From assembly GCA_034190875.2 (NCBI GenBank), contig CM067357.1, positions 23,953,400-24,017,399 on the forward strand: a stretch of 64,000 nucleotides of DNA, read 5' to 3'. A program made the position numbers and the translations under genes. The notes beneath the pieces were generated by a model. It was not told the origin of the DNA. It made no database searches and saw only the letters and a program-made list of their open reading frames with translations. This DNA is from Urechis unicinctus (taxonomy: Eukaryota > Annelida > Polychaeta > Xenopneusta > Urechidae). Below are positions 36,385-49,021 of this stretch, piece by piece (within the stretch, counting starts at the first letter, position 1; each line of letters begins with the position of its first letter).

Positions 36385-38073
36385 CGTTTTTCTAATGGAT
36401 TTTCATATCGATGATCACTCAGGTATATGGTACTTACAGAGCAACTGCTGTCGATGGCTATCTAGAACTGGCAATATATATTTTTGGTTTCGTAATGCTC
36501 CCTTGTAACTATATGCTTTTTCGTTGGCCAAAGACATTGACAAAATACATTTAATCAATTAGTCCCGTCTCGCCGAATATCGTTTACACGTGTGCTACGC
36601 GTTCAAAACGAGTGTACAAAGCTAGTACAGCATCTAACATTAACTTAACCGCATGTGAAGCAAGCGATGTCCTTGAAGGTAAAGTTTTCAAACATCCAGT
36701 GTTTAATAGATTCAATATCGCACCAGGTGGGCATTCAATCACATTCAGGTGTTATTCTACAAAACATGGATCCGAACAAATCTGGAGACGGTCCAAGCAG
36801 TGCACTCGAAGAAAAAACATTTTGTCCCAAATTCTTCATTGTATGTTAAAAGAGAAAAATGACAATTTCACAAAGACTTCGTCGATGCCGTTGTTGTTTA
36901 CTTAACCGCATCGCACGTGAAGACGTTTGCATTAACGCAGATGCGAAATAGTTCTGATTATAAATCTATATAAACAGTTTAGAGGGTGTGATTGCGTTAC
37001 AACGTAATGAGTGGAAATGTTATCACCCATGCTAAATTCTGATTTTAAAAAGTGATAAATTAAACTGCAAAAAGCTTTTTAATATCTTGGGGCAAAAATT
37101 ATACTATTGCATTGAGGCAGAGGAACTCGTGAAATCAAAATGTTAGCAAGCATACAAAAATAACAAAAGAGTGACGACCACCAAAAAAAAAACCTTAAAA
37201 AATGTATAAACGCTCATCGCTCAATTAGATATGACATCATGTGAGTAACAAAGAGTCGAATTACGAAACTAACTGTTTAATATTTATGCATATTAGCAAT
37301 AAATTTCCCTCTCGACTTTCAACAGTCTTATAAAGGAAGTTTAGAGGTCGATTTCTCGGCTAATGTGATTGTAAATCTAATGCACCGAATCCCTTGTAGT
37401 TGACCGATACACCAAGGACAAATTAAATGCAACATGACAAAACCCTGATGCTCTTTATATTTCCCGATTTTGTTAGCGCCAAACTAATTGTTAAAACCCC
37501 TATTTCATTGAATTAAATGCCTAAAGTATTTACAAACTAACCCACAACAGACCATGAATACGTCAAATCACCTATAATGTTATGCTTTCGCATATACAAA
37601 TAAAATGTATGGACTTTGTATGTTGTAATGGACGGAAATGGAAACACCGAGGCTGTTGACGACAATCGTATTTGTAACTAAGACACTTCCGCGGAAGTAC
37701 AGCAATCATCGTTTACTTTATTGATGGAAAGTATACGTTTCTGAAAGAAGATTCATATTTTGGAGCGTATTTCTATATGTCCGATTGCTTAACAATTTGC
37801 GGACGCACGTTGACGCTGTTGCATTTATCCGATGCGCTTATTGCGCATTATAAACAGCAATTAACACTTCAGTCGTTCTAATCGATAATTTCCCTTCTCA
37901 TATTAGCCAGACAGTGTACCACTTGCACATGTCCCTTTTGTCACCTGACTGGCCAAAAGATTTTTACCACTCCAGAAAGAAAAGGAAATTCAACAAATAA
38001 TGGCAAGCCTAGCACTTTTATCTATTTTGTCAAATTGCCGCCAGGGCGTCACTGTATGTGATTTGTTATATAG

Positions 38074-38258
38074 ACTGTGCTCTGAGAATGATAATAACAA
38101 GACAAATTCATTACAGCTATGGTGGATTGTGTATACAACCCACGATATCACATCATTGTTTATGTTGGATATATTTACAAAGAACGTTTGTGATGTAATT
38201 GCATTCTACAGGACAGTAAACAAGAGGATTGCTAAAAACTGTCATTGGCTTGAAAGAG
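38074..38258 (+). CDS. Putative internal exon, unknown protein (copy 3)
   Basis: Counterpart of 27375-27559. Acceptor GATTTGTTATATAG, donor GAAAGAG|GTAAGC, same 185-nt length and same phases. The 3' part including the donor is repeated at 38714-38766 by the local tandem duplication. Confidence 0.4.
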
Positions 38259-39203
38259 GTAAGCTCTCATTTTCATGACTTATGTTTGCACATCCATAAT
38301 AAATGTTTCATACATATTATGAAACATCGGACAATTTGATATGTCAAAGATGCAACGCACAATGACATTTCCCAGCAAATGATATTGAGGCAGTTAGGCA
38401 AGTTATATGTCTACACAGAGTGATTCTGCTTTACCGCTAGGTAACCCAATGATTGAAGGAGAAAGGATAAACATACAACTATATATAGTTTGTTTTTAAC
38501 ACACATTGTATAGGCATACAGTAGACATGACCAATGAATGTAGATACGGTGTTATCCCCACACGACCCCTTTAAGATTTATTCTTGGAAAATTGCATTTC
38601 AATCATTACTTCCGTACATGATTGCCTTGTATAATTGGGTTCTATTCAGGACTACGTGTAGTCAATTAGACAATAATGCCTCTAAAGGTTACATCCCAGA
38701 CGTGGTGTTATTCACAGGACAGTAAACAAGAGGATTGCTAAAAACTGTCATTGGCTTGAAAGAGGTAAGCTCTCATTTTCATGACTTATGTTTGCACATC
38801 CATAATAAATGTTGCATACATATAATGAAACATCGGACAAATTGTTATGTCAAAGATGCAACGCACAATGACATTTCCCAGCAAATGATATTGAGGCAGT
38901 TAGGCAGGTTATATGTCTACACAGAGTGATTCTGCTTTACCGCTAGGTAACCCAATGATTGAAGGAGAAAGGATAAACAAACAACCATATATAGTTTGTT
39001 TTTTTTGTGTAGGCATGACCAATGAATGGAGATACGGTGTTATCCCCACACGACCCTTTTAAGATTTATTCTTGGAAAATTGCATTTCAATCATTACTTC
39101 CGTACATGATTGCCTTGTATAATTGGGTTCTATTCAGGACTACGTGTAGTCAATTAGACAATAATGCCTCTAAAGGTTACACCCCAGACGTGGTGTTATT
39201 CAC
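38211..39203. repeat. 0.5-kb tandem duplication inside copy 3
   Basis: AGGACAGTAAACAAGAGGAT recurs at 38211 and 38714, and everything between is repeated to about 39.2 kb, with small differences (the second repeat has a T run and a shortened piece near 39.00 kb). The junction GTTATTCAC|AGGACAG joins two sites sharing ATTC.AC, consistent with short-homology slippage or unequal exchange. Confidence 0.92.
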
Positions 39204-40582
39204 TTTGCGTTTCTACTGATTTTAAAGCTGATAATGAGTCAACTAAGATAACGCATTTCTTTGTTCAAACCAAAATGCCGTAATTAACATGGTTCTGGCC
39301 CCTTTTAGTACATGCGAATTTGTTGTGTTTGTACAAAATAAGGGTGTGGCAACGACAGGTTAACTAGTAGTACCTTATTTATTTTTTGCGGTTGGATATA
39401 CTAATATCATATCAAATATGTGTCATAATCAATACAATTACCGTGTAGTCTTCCATCGTAATTTATAACTATTATTTTTACAATTCATCCCCGATCTTAG
39501 AAACAATATTGTTGAAGCTTTGGTCAACTTGGAGTAGATATGTAGGACATTTAAATCGTGCAAAAACATCGCGACATGCAACCGATATCAAATTATCCGA
39601 CCCACAATTAGTATTGCCTTATTACCAATCGCTTTGCGACACATTAATATATTCGTTTTTGTTTAGTACAGCGCCATCATAACACATTAATGGGTATGGA
39701 CGTCTAATATCTGCTAACATATTTTAAGCCTAAAGATATAGGCTGATTCCTTGGCTCAATTCAATATGACGATACATATGCCAAGCAAACTCGTTATGCA
39801 AATTTAGAAGCAGATGAAATATTGAGCAGCTGAGTGTCAAAGCTTATTCCGAAATCCGAGCCAGTATAACATATTGATGATGTGATGTATCCTGTAACTG
39901 TTATAGGTTTCGTTATTATTCGATTTAGCTCTTTGTGATGGTTGACTGCTAGATGCACGGTGCACTTTGAACTATGTAATATGCCATTTTGTAATCACAT
40001 AACTACAGCGCGCAACATTATGCAATTGACCAATTGATAAGATAAACTCTGTTCGTAACGAAACACATCGATGCAAGCATGACAGTTGCTGAACGTCTAC
40101 CTGGGATGAGATTCCTCAGAAATGATTTATAAATCACTTCATAGAAATTCATTCATCGATATACATTTGAGCAAAAAATACATTTCGTTAATCTAATTAA
40201 AGCGTCTGGTGTGATTGTCAATCAATGACGTCAGGTCCAATGATGTTTGATGACTCTTACGAAAATCGATCTTAAAGCAATGCCCATAGCAATAGTAACT
40301 CTTATAGGGGCCTTAATAGAAATATACGTTTGCACGATAATGTAAGGGCGGCATGCATTGCTGAATATTAAATGCGTGGTTAAATGAATGCAGTGAAATG
40401 TTTTTAGATTATGCATGGCCGCACTGAGAGGGGAAAAAAGTCATATTTCACCTAAGCCTCTTCATCCTGATCTTTTCCATTTTATATTTATTCTTCTTCT
40501 GCGTATATATTCATTTCCACAGTGTACGAGAAGGTACACGGCATATGCTTCAAGGCGGATCAATTACGTACAATTTTACGTT

Positions 40583-40828
40583 TTAGTCTGCGCCGCTCAA
40601 TCGTATTTGGGCTCCCATATCGATGATATGTCTAATAGGATAAAGTAAAAAAAACCATACAAATGAACTAGACATTGTTCGATTGCCTGTGAGTTGGAAA
40701 ATTGCTAACGTCGTTCCCATGTGAAGACAACGCCCATCATTTCTCTTCCGTCGTGATATGAAGGTAATGAGGTCAGCTAAGTCAAGGCTTCTTCTTTTGT
40801 ACCACATCAAACCAGAGTAATGGTTCAT
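40583..40828 (-). CDS. Conserved minus-strand ORF segment (copy 3)
   Basis: 81 codons containing SLDLADLITFISRRKRNDGR, extended at its 3' end through RHIIDMGAQIRLSGAD. Counterpart of 29448-29645. Confidence 0.28.
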   Translation of the reverse strand: MNHYSGLMWYKRRSLDLADLITFISRRKRNDGRCLHMGTTLAIFQLTGNRTMSSSFVWFFLLYPIRHIIDMGAQIRLSGAD

Positions 40829-40895
40829 TTTACAGGGGTTCAGTCAGGCATATACTAAATCAAAGGCATCACAGCCGATAAGAACACTTTCAAAG

Positions 40896-41006
40896 ATGGC
40901 GTATCTGCTGTTACTGATAATTGTCGCGTTTACCTTGCGTGCGCTACAATGGTATATTCGGAATGATGTGTTTACGTCAAACACGAATTTTGTTGAATGT
41001 CCCTGA
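40896..41006 (+). CDS. Signal-peptide-like short ORF (copy 3)
   Basis: 36 codons beginning MAYLLLLIIVAFTLRALQW, with the ATG in AAG ATG G context. Same length as copies 1 and 4. See 17341-17451. Confidence 0.3.
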   Translation: MAYLLLLIIVAFTLRALQWYIRNDVFTSNTNFVECP

Positions 41007-41268
41007 TCCGAGAAGCGATATATATTTATCGCTTTTATCTGTAATACAACATATAGTATGGTGACATGAACATGCGACTACATTGGTTGTCAAGCATTCA
41101 TGGTAAACTATCCATGAGCATTTCTAGCTGGCGCATGGTTTTCGCCAGACTATCTATATACGCTGCAATCAAGAAGTTTCAAGTACTTATTTACACATAA
41201 TTCACTTTATGAGTTTGCTTTTGAGAATAAGTGATTTGCATGTTAATTATGAATGCAGTATTAGAGTT

Positions 41269-41475
41269 TCAATTGTTGGAATTATTGCAGTCCATGCAGT
41301 TGATAGCAGCAATTACTGAGTTATGGCAATGGACTTGTCCCCAGTTGTGAAGCATGCACTTTTCTTCATTGGAATTCAGAAATAGGAAATTTGCTAATGA
41401 TTTGAACATTAAAACACCTGTTACAAATATGTGGTCACATAGTGTGTAGATAAATTGGTTAAGAAAATGCGTCAT
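41269..41475 (-). CDS. Conserved minus-strand ORF, unknown (copy 3)
   Basis: 68 codons containing FLNQFIYTLCDHIFVTGVLM and NEEKCMLHNWGQVHCHNS. Counterpart of 17715-17939 and 48667-48873. Confidence 0.28.
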   Translation of the reverse strand: MTHFLNQFIYTLCDHIFVTGVLMFKSLANFLFLNSNEEKCMLHNWGQVHCHNSVIAAINCMDCNNSNN

Positions 41476-41619
41476 TCGTTAAACGCATCAAGGGTAGAAA
41501 CCTTACAAATCATTAGGTTATAGTAATTGTACCGCAACGAAATGTGTTAAACAGGCATTACCTTTTGTCTTTGGAAATGCAACAACTATACAAAAGTGAC
41601 AGCATTTTTCAGTCAGCTC

Positions 41620-42400
41620 TTGTTACGCACATAAAGTAATGCGCAAAAGTTATTGAAAACTGCACACAAGGCTGTCGAAATTAGCAAAAAACATTGGATT
41701 ATCAAAAGAATATGATCAGAATGCAGTTATATAGATTGTTAACGTCATTTGGCAGTATTTGCTGAAACAACGGCCTTCTCTGTGTAAACATATATATAAT
41801 CATTGTCCAAGTAAATGAATCCCTAGTCAATGACAATGACAACGTTGCTATCAATAGCGTAGCTTAAGTGATCACCACAAGGCAGGGAATTAAATGAGTA
41901 GTATTTCCTGAACACTTCTCTTGCTTTAATGAAAGCTTTTAAAAAGCACTCTATATCGACACAGAAACTCAAGTAACGAACATTAAGTGATGGTTTGATG
42001 CAATTGACAGCTGAACCGATGGTCATACATATTATTGATCACAGAATGCGTAATACATTTGGTTAGAACCTTTTAAGAATTTAAAAATATTTTTGCATGT
42101 TATTTATATCCGAAAGGAGTGATTATGGAATAAAAATGATTACAGCTTAGTCATTAAGATGGCTAACGTCAGTGGGCAGCACTCTCATAAAAAATTTTTT
42201 AAAGAATAATACAAATATCACAATACAATGTGCATATAATCCTTGCCCAAGTAAATGAAGCCTTAGCTTTAGCCAATGACAATATTGTTGCATCGCATAG
42301 AAACGAATAAGAAGAGCAGCATTTCCTGAACGCTCCCCGTGGTTAAACCAAATGAGTTATCGCATACTTACTAAAACTTAATGCAATATATGTAAACGCG
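41620..42400. repeat. Paired modules A and B, copy 3
   Basis: Module A starts near 41624 and B near 41965. A small deletion in A shortens its minus-strand ORF (41823-42026), which keeps KAREVFRKYYSFNSLPCGDH. Confidence 0.75.
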
Positions 42401-42668
42401 GTCATGGATATGCCAATGTTTACACAAGAGTATTGCATACTTTAAACAAATACTTTCATATTATCGCAATTTGAAATATATTACAGTCGTCTTGATGGTA
42501 GAAATTCAACAGGATATACCAGGACCCAGTGCGGAGGTGTAGTCAGTATTGATCTAGAGCTTGACATATATCATCTTGAATCAGCAAGGATATCTTATAT
42601 ATTTCGCAACGGATATTTAACAATTTAAATATGTTGGTCGGAATATAGTTTAAAAATACAATAAGTAC

Positions 42669-42957
42669 CTGTAAACATGGTTCTAATATAGCCATTGAAG
42701 GACGGGGGTTCGTGGACGTTGCTAAAGTGGTCGTGTTTGTAGTGCTCGAGACCGAGCTGGTCGTTTAGGTGCTGGACGTTGTCACATAAATTGAGTAGGA
42801 TGTCATTTGCTGATATTATGTTGTTTGTGTTCTCTGTTGAAATCAATGCGTATTCTGTCCGTGTATAGCTGGAAGTAGTTGAGACGTCATATGTTGCCGA
42901 GGATGGTACAATTTTTTCGGTTGTCGCCTGGGTAATATCAACCGTAGTTATCATCAC
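42669..42957 (-). pseudogene. Mucin-like exon, copy 4 (frameshifted)
   Basis: Keeps the Thr-rich start (DITQATTEKIVPSS) and the 3' end FNGYIRTM with donor CAG|GTACTT at 42669/42668. The middle is out of frame and reads non-mucin residues, and GTCGTTTAGGTGC replaces GTCGTTGAGGTGC. Decayed. Confidence 0.65.
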
Positions 42958-42987
42958 ACAATCCTTTGTTACGGAACAAAAATTGTA

Positions 42988-43242
42988 TCAATTGCAACAA
43001 GTTAGATCCAATCGAGCAAAGCAACACGCCGTCTTACTTGGGAATGCTTTTCCGAGTTTTGGCTCATTGAATATTGATAAATGATTAAAACAACTGCCTC
43101 TTGCGACTGCGCGTGACTTCCTAAATTCGTCGTCTTCTGTAGAAATAACTAAATTGAAGGGTGATTTCCTTGTTAATTCGTCGTCTTCTGAAGAATTAAC
43201 TAAATTGAAGTACTCATCCCAGACATGTATGCTCAGCTGCAT
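42988..43242 (-). CDS. Acidic/cysteine segment upstream of mucin exon (copy 4)
   Basis: 84 codons with the same 17-residue duplication as copy 2 (YFNLVNSSEDDELTRKSPF, then FNLVISTEDDE), followed by FNEPKLGKAFP and a Cys-rich end. Counterpart of 19497-19784. Confidence 0.35.
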   Translation of the reverse strand: MQLSIHVWDEYFNLVNSSEDDELTRKSPFNLVISTEDDEFRKSRAVARGSCFNHLSIFNEPKLGKAFPSKTACCFARLDLTCCN

Positions 43243-43538
43243 GAATGTTGACTACGTAGTGTATATGTGCCTCGGACATCAGTTTATTTGCATATATCTG
43301 CTATGAAGACAACGACGTGCAATACATTAGGAGCAGGTGTTGATTTACGATGTTAAAACTGCATGTTATTTTTTTATTGAGTGAATTCCAAGAACAAAAA
43401 TTATACTGTTGGGCTGACATCATTTAACTAGCATGTCTTGATGGCACTGAGTTTATCTAGCCAACAGACTCAGGCAAAATCCTAGCTAAGGAAAAATTAA
43501 ATCAGGCTCGTTTTTGAACTTATCATGAATGATGCGCT

Positions 43539-43868
43539 GTGATATATGACTGCTCTCGTTGCAAAACAGTCGAGTCTTGGCTGTTAGAAGAGTCATCCAT
43601 TGAAATTATTTCCAACACAATGCCAACGCCACATTTCAAGAAGAGTTTCATCACTTGGTCTGATACAAGTCTACTAATATATTTGCGCGGGCCTTCACAC
43701 ATCATCAGCTACATTACAACAAGGCAATTTATATGCAGCCACATCCACTGCTTGCTCCATAACAATTTATCGCACCTGACACGCTTGTTAATGCAAGGAC
43801 GACGACAAATAAAACGAAGCCCACCAGACGTCCTCTTTATGTACTACCACAGGCGAAATTGCCTTTGA
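43539..43868 (+). pseudogene. ORF created across the copy 4 deletion junction
   Basis: 109 codons. The first 15 or so come from the 20.1-kb part of the unit and the rest (from about STPHF/TPHFKKSFITW on) from the 25.46-kb part. It is thus a chimera of the deletion, not an ancestral gene. The downstream part is the frame described at 8330-8960. Confidence 0.5.
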
Positions 43869-45542
43869 TCCGCTGATGCCAGAAGGGATTGTCGTAAAAT
43901 GACCCATTCATCGTGTGGAATACTCTCCAGGCAGCGAGCCTTACAGTTTTCACTAGACCTTGTTACATCAGAACGATACGCTAGAATTTGGTATTTGTTG
44001 CTTCGTCGCCAAAGTTGGAAACTACCCATGTGTGAAAGAGATATCAATAACGCATATGCAATTACATGATTACATTTTCTATGATGCATGGTGCTGTTTA
44101 AATGCACGACGTATGGACGAAGGCATGTGTTTCTTCCACTATTTTGCATAGCGGTTTTCCAATTGATTTTCACATCGATGATCACTCAGGTATATGGTAC
44201 ATACAGAGCAACTGCTGTCGATGGCTATCTAAAACTGGCAATATGTATTTATGGTGTCGTAATGCTCCCTTGTAAGTATATGCTTTTTCGTTGAACAAAG
44301 AAATTGACAAAATACATTTAATCAATTAGTTCCTTCTCGCCGAATATCTTATACACGTGTGCTACGCGTTCAATACGAGTGTACAAAGCTAGTACAGCAT
44401 GTAGCATTAACTTAACCGCATGTGAAGCAAGTGATGTCCTTGAAGGTAAGGTTTTCAAACATCCGGTGTTTATTAGATTCAATGCTGCACCAGGTGGGCA
44501 TTCAATCGTATTCAGGTGTTATTCTACAAAACATGGATCCGAACAAATCTGAAGACGGTCCTAGCAATGCACTCGAAGAAAAAACATTTTGTCCCAAATT
44601 CTTCATTGTATGTTAAAAGAGAAAAATGACAATTTCACGAAAACTTCGTCGATGCCATTGTTGTTTACTTAACCGCATCGCACGTGAAGACGTTTGCATT
44701 AACGCAAACGAGAAATAGTTCTGATTATAAATCTATATAAACAGTTTAGAGGGTGTGATTGCGTTACAACGTAATGAGTGGAAATGTTATCACCAATGTT
44801 AAATTCTGATTTTAAAAAGTGATAAATTAAACGGCAAAAAAGCTTTTTAATATCTTGGGGCAAAAATGATACTATTGCATTGAGGCAGAGGAACTCGTGA
44901 AATCAAAATGTTAGCAAGCATATAAAAATAACAAAAGAGTGACGACCACCAAAAAAAAAGACCTTAAAAAATGTTCTCTATGTATAAAAGCTTATCGCTC
45001 AATTAGATATTACGTCATGTGAGTAACAAAGAGTCAAATTAAGAAACTAACTGTTTAATATTTATGCATCTTAGCAATAAATTTCCCTCTCGACTTTCAA
45101 CAGTCTTATAAAAGAAGTTTAAAGGTCGATTCCTCGGTTAATGTGCTTGTAAATCTTATGCATTGATTCCCTTGTAGTTGACCGATACACCAAGGACAAA
45201 TTAAATACAACATGAAAAAACCCTGATGCTCTTTATATTTCCCGATTTTGTTAGCGCCAAATTAGCTGTTCAAACCCCTATTTCATTGAATTAAATGGCT
45301 AAAGTATATACAAACTAACCCACAACAGACCATGATTACGTCAAATCACCTTCAAGGTTAGGCTTTCGCATATACAAATAAAATGTATAGACTTTGTATG
45401 TTGTAATGGACGGAAAAGGAAACACCGAGGCTGCTGTTGACGACAATTGTATTTGTAACTAAGACACTTCCGCGGAAGTACAACAATCATCGTTGACTTT
45501 ATTGATGGAAAGTATACGTTTCTGAAAGAAGATTCCTTATTT

Positions 45543-45722
45543 AGTCGGTCATGGCAATCGAAATGGTTAACACTGTTCGTTTCTTTAAGCCAATGACCAA
45601 TCCTCCTATTTCCTTGAAATGCCATATGCCTTCTTTTTATAGGGGTTAGTGGACACCAACATCAAACGCACAACGAGAATAAATAAGCTAAGTGGTAAAC
45701 ATTTCAATATTTCCCTCGTTAT
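45543..45722. mobile_element. 180-bp insertion flanked by CTTATTT
   Basis: Copies 2 and 3 read GAAGATTCATATTT.GG here. Copy 4 has CTTATTT at 45536-45542 and again at 45723-45729 with 180 unrelated bases between. It contains CTATAAAAAG (minus strand) and GAATAAATAAG (plus). No terminal inverted repeats seen. Possibly a small non-autonomous element; alternatively retained DNA lost elsewhere. Confidence 0.5.
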
Positions 45723-46026
45723 CTTATTTCGGAGTGTATTTCTATATGTCCAATTGCTTAACAATTTGCGGCCGCACGTTAACGCTGTTGCATTAATCCG
45801 ATGCGCTTATTAATAAATTATAAACAGCAATCCACACTTCAGTCGTTCTAATCGATAATTTCCCTTCTCATATTAGCAAGACATCGTACCACTTGCACAT
45901 GTCTCTATTGTCACCTGACTGGCCAAAAGATTTTTACCACTCCAGAAGGAAAAGTAATTCAACAAATAATGGCAAGCCTAGCACTTTTATCTACTTTGTC
46001 AAATTGCCGCCAGGGCGTCACTGTAT

Positions 46027-46208
46027 GTGCTTTGAGAATGATAATTACAAGACAAATTCATTACAGCTATGGTGGATTGTGAATACAACCCACGATATCA
46101 CATCATTGTTTATGTTGGATATATTTACAAAGAACTTTTGTGATGTAATTACATTCCACAGGACAGTAAACAGGAGCATTGCTAATAACTGTCTTTGGCT
46201 TGAAAGAG
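46027..46208 (+). pseudogene. Copy 4 counterpart of the plus-strand exon
   Basis: The donor GAAAGAG|GTAAGC and the peptide core around LQLWWIVNTTHDI are kept, but the acceptor with TTTGTTTTATAG is deleted, fusing the upstream sequence directly to the exon (surrounding ORF 45893-46228). Confidence 0.5.
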
Positions 46209-47980
46209 GTAAGCTCTCATTTTCATGACTTATGTTTGCACATCCATATTAAAGGTTTCATACATATTATGAAACATCGGACAAATTGTTATGTCAAAGA
46301 TGCAACGCACAATGACATTTCCCAGCAAATGATATTGATGCAGTTAGGCAGGTTATATGTCTACACAGAATAATTCTGCTTTACCGCTAGGTAACCCAAT
46401 GATTGAAGGAGATAGGATGTGTAGGCATACAGTAGACATGATCAATGAATGGAGATACGGTGTAATCCCCACATGACCCTTCTAAGATTTATTCTTGGAA
46501 AATTGCATTTCAATCATTACTTCCGCACATGATTGCCTTGTGTAATTGGGTTCTATTCAGGACTACGTGTAGTCAATTAGACAATAATGCCTCTAAAGGT
46601 TACACCCCAGGCGTTGTGTTATTCACTTTGCGTTTCTACTGGTTTTAAAAGCTGATAACGCATTTCTTTGTTCAAACCAAAATGCCGCAATTAACATGGT
46701 TCTGGCCCCTTTTAGTACATGCGAATTTGTTGTGTTTGTACAAAATAAGGGTGTGGCAACGATAGGTTAACTAGCAGTACCTTATTTATTTTTTTGCGGT
46801 TGGATATACTAATATATCATATCAAATATGTGTTATAATCAATACAATTACGTGTAGTCTTCCATCGTAATTTATAACAATTATTTTTACAATTCATCCC
46901 CGTTCTTTAGAAACAATATTGTTAAAGCTTTGGTCAACTTGGAGTAGATATGTAGGACATTTAAATCGTGCAAAAACATCGCGACATGCAGCCGATATCA
47001 AATTATCCGACCCACAATTAGTATTGCCATATTACCAATCGCTTTGCGACACATTAATATATTCGTTTTTGTTTAGTACAGCGCCATCATAACACATTAA
47101 TGGGTATGGACGTCTAATATCATCTAACATATCTTAAGCCTAAAGATATAGGCTGATTCCTTGGCTCAATTCAATATGACGATACATATGCCAAGCAAAC
47201 TCGCTATGCAAATTTAGAAGCAGATGAAATATTGAGCAGCTGAGTGTCAAAGCTTATTCCGAAATCCGAGCCAGTATAACATATTGATGATGTAATGTAT
47301 CCTGTAACTGTTATAGGTTTCGTTATTATTCGATTTAGCTCTTTGTGATGGTTGACTGCTAGATGCACGGTGCACTTTGAACTATGTAATATGCCATTTT
47401 GTAATCACATAACTACAGCGCGCAACATTATGCAATTGACCAATTGATAAGATAAACTCTGTTCGTAACGAAACACATCGATGCAAGCATGACAGTTGCT
47501 GAACGTCTACCTGGGATGAGATTCCTCAGAAATGATTTATAAATCATTTCATAGAAATTCATTCATCGATATACATTTGAGCAAAAAAAGCATGTCGTAA
47601 ATCTAATTAAAGCGTCTGGTGTCAATAAATGACGTCAGGTCCAATGATGTTTGATGATTCCAACGAAAATCGATCTTAAAGCAATGCCCATAGCAATAGT
47701 AACTCTTAAAGGTGCCTTAATAGAAATATACGTTTGCACGATAATGTAAGGGCGGCATGCATTGCTAAATATTAAATGCATGGTTAAATGAATGCAGTGA
47801 AATGATTTTAGATTATGCATGGCCGCACTGAGAGGGGAAAAAAGTCATATTTCACCTACGCCTCTTCATCCTGATCTTTTTCCATTTAATATTTATTCTT
47901 CTCCTGCGTATATATTCATTTCCACAGTGTACGAGAAGGTACACGGTATATGCTTCAAGGCGGATCAATTACGTACAATT

Positions 47981-48232
47981 TTACGTTTTAGTCTGCGCCG
48001 CTCGATCGTATTTGGGCTCCCAAATCGATAATATGTCTAATAGGATAAAGTAAAAAAAACATACAAATGAACTAGACATTGTTCGATTGCCTGTGAGTTG
48101 GAAAATTGCTAACGTCGTTCCCATGTAAAGACAACGCCCATCATATCTCTTCCGTCGTGATATGAAGGTAATGAGGTCAGCTAAGTCAAGGCTTCTTCTT
48201 TTGTACCACATCAAACCAGAGTAATGGTTCAT
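47981..48232 (-). CDS. Conserved minus-strand ORF segment (copy 4)
   Basis: 83 codons, counterpart of 29448-29645 and 40583-40828; core SLDLADLITFISRRKRYDGR. Confidence 0.28.
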   Translation of the reverse strand: MNHYSGLMWYKRRSLDLADLITFISRRKRYDGRCLYMGTTLAIFQLTGNRTMSSSFVCFFYFILLDILSIWEPKYDRAAQTKT

Positions 48233-48299
48233 TTTACAGGGGTTCAGTCAGGCATATACTAAATCAAAGGCATCACAGCCGATAAGAACACTTTCAAAG

Positions 48300-48410
48300 A
48301 TGGCGTATCTGCTGTTACTGATAATTGTCGCGTTTACCTTGCGTGCGCTACAATGGTATATTCGGAATGATGCGTGTACGTCAAAAACGAATTTTGTTGA
48401 ATGTCCCTGA
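48300..48410 (+). CDS. Signal-peptide-like short ORF (copy 4)
   Basis: 36 codons beginning MAYLLLLIIVAFTLRALQW. See 17341-17451. Confidence 0.3.
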   Translation: MAYLLLLIIVAFTLRALQWYIRNDACTSKTNFVECP

Positions 48411-48666
48411 TCCGAGAAGCGATAAATATTTATCGCTTTTATCTGTAATACAACATATAGTATGGTGACATGAACATGCGACTACATAGGTTGTCAAGCA
48501 TTCATGGTAAACTATCCATGAGCATTTCAAGATGGCGCATGGTTTTCGCCAGACTATCTATACACGCTGCAATCAAGATGTTTCAAGTACTTATTTACAC
48601 GTAATTCACTTTATGAGTTTGCTTTTGAGTGATTTGCATGTTAATTATAAATGCATTATTAGAGTT

Positions 48667-48873
48667 TCAATTGTTGGAATTATTGCAGTCCATGCAGTTG
48701 ATAGCAGCAATTACTGAGTTATGGCAATGGACTTGTCCCCAGTTGTGAAGCATGCACTTTTCTTCATTGGAATTCAGAAATAGGAAATTTGCTAATGATT
48801 TGAACATTAAAACACCTGTTACAAATATGTGGTCACATAGTGTGCAGATAAATTGGTTAAGAAAATCCGTCAT
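48667..48873 (-). CDS. Conserved minus-strand ORF, unknown (copy 4)
   Basis: 68 codons, near-identical to 41269-41475. Confidence 0.28.
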   Translation of the reverse strand: MTDFLNQFICTLCDHIFVTGVLMFKSLANFLFLNSNEEKCMLHNWGQVHCHNSVIAAINCMDCNNSNN

Positions 48874-49021
48874 TCGTTAAACGCATAAAGGGTAGGAACC
48901 TTACAAATCATTAGGTTATAGTAATTGTACCGCAACGAAATGTGTTAAACAGGCATTGGCTTTTGTCTTTGGAAATGCAACAACTATACAAAAAGTGACA
49001 GCATTTTTCAGTCAACTCTTG

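Larger units (their letters stand above)
31514..42668. repeat. Tandem unit copy 3
   Basis: About 11.2 kb. The mucin exon and acidic segment are deleted: the donor edge (CAG|GTACTT at 31514/31513) is followed after 13 bases by ATTAATTAATT and the single-copy GTCGTCTTCTGAAG segment. A second deletion near 31.74-31.77 kb removes the flank and (AT)n found at 19.95-21.32 kb. Otherwise collinear with copy 2, plus a 0.5-kb tandem duplication (38.2-39.2). Confidence 0.93.
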
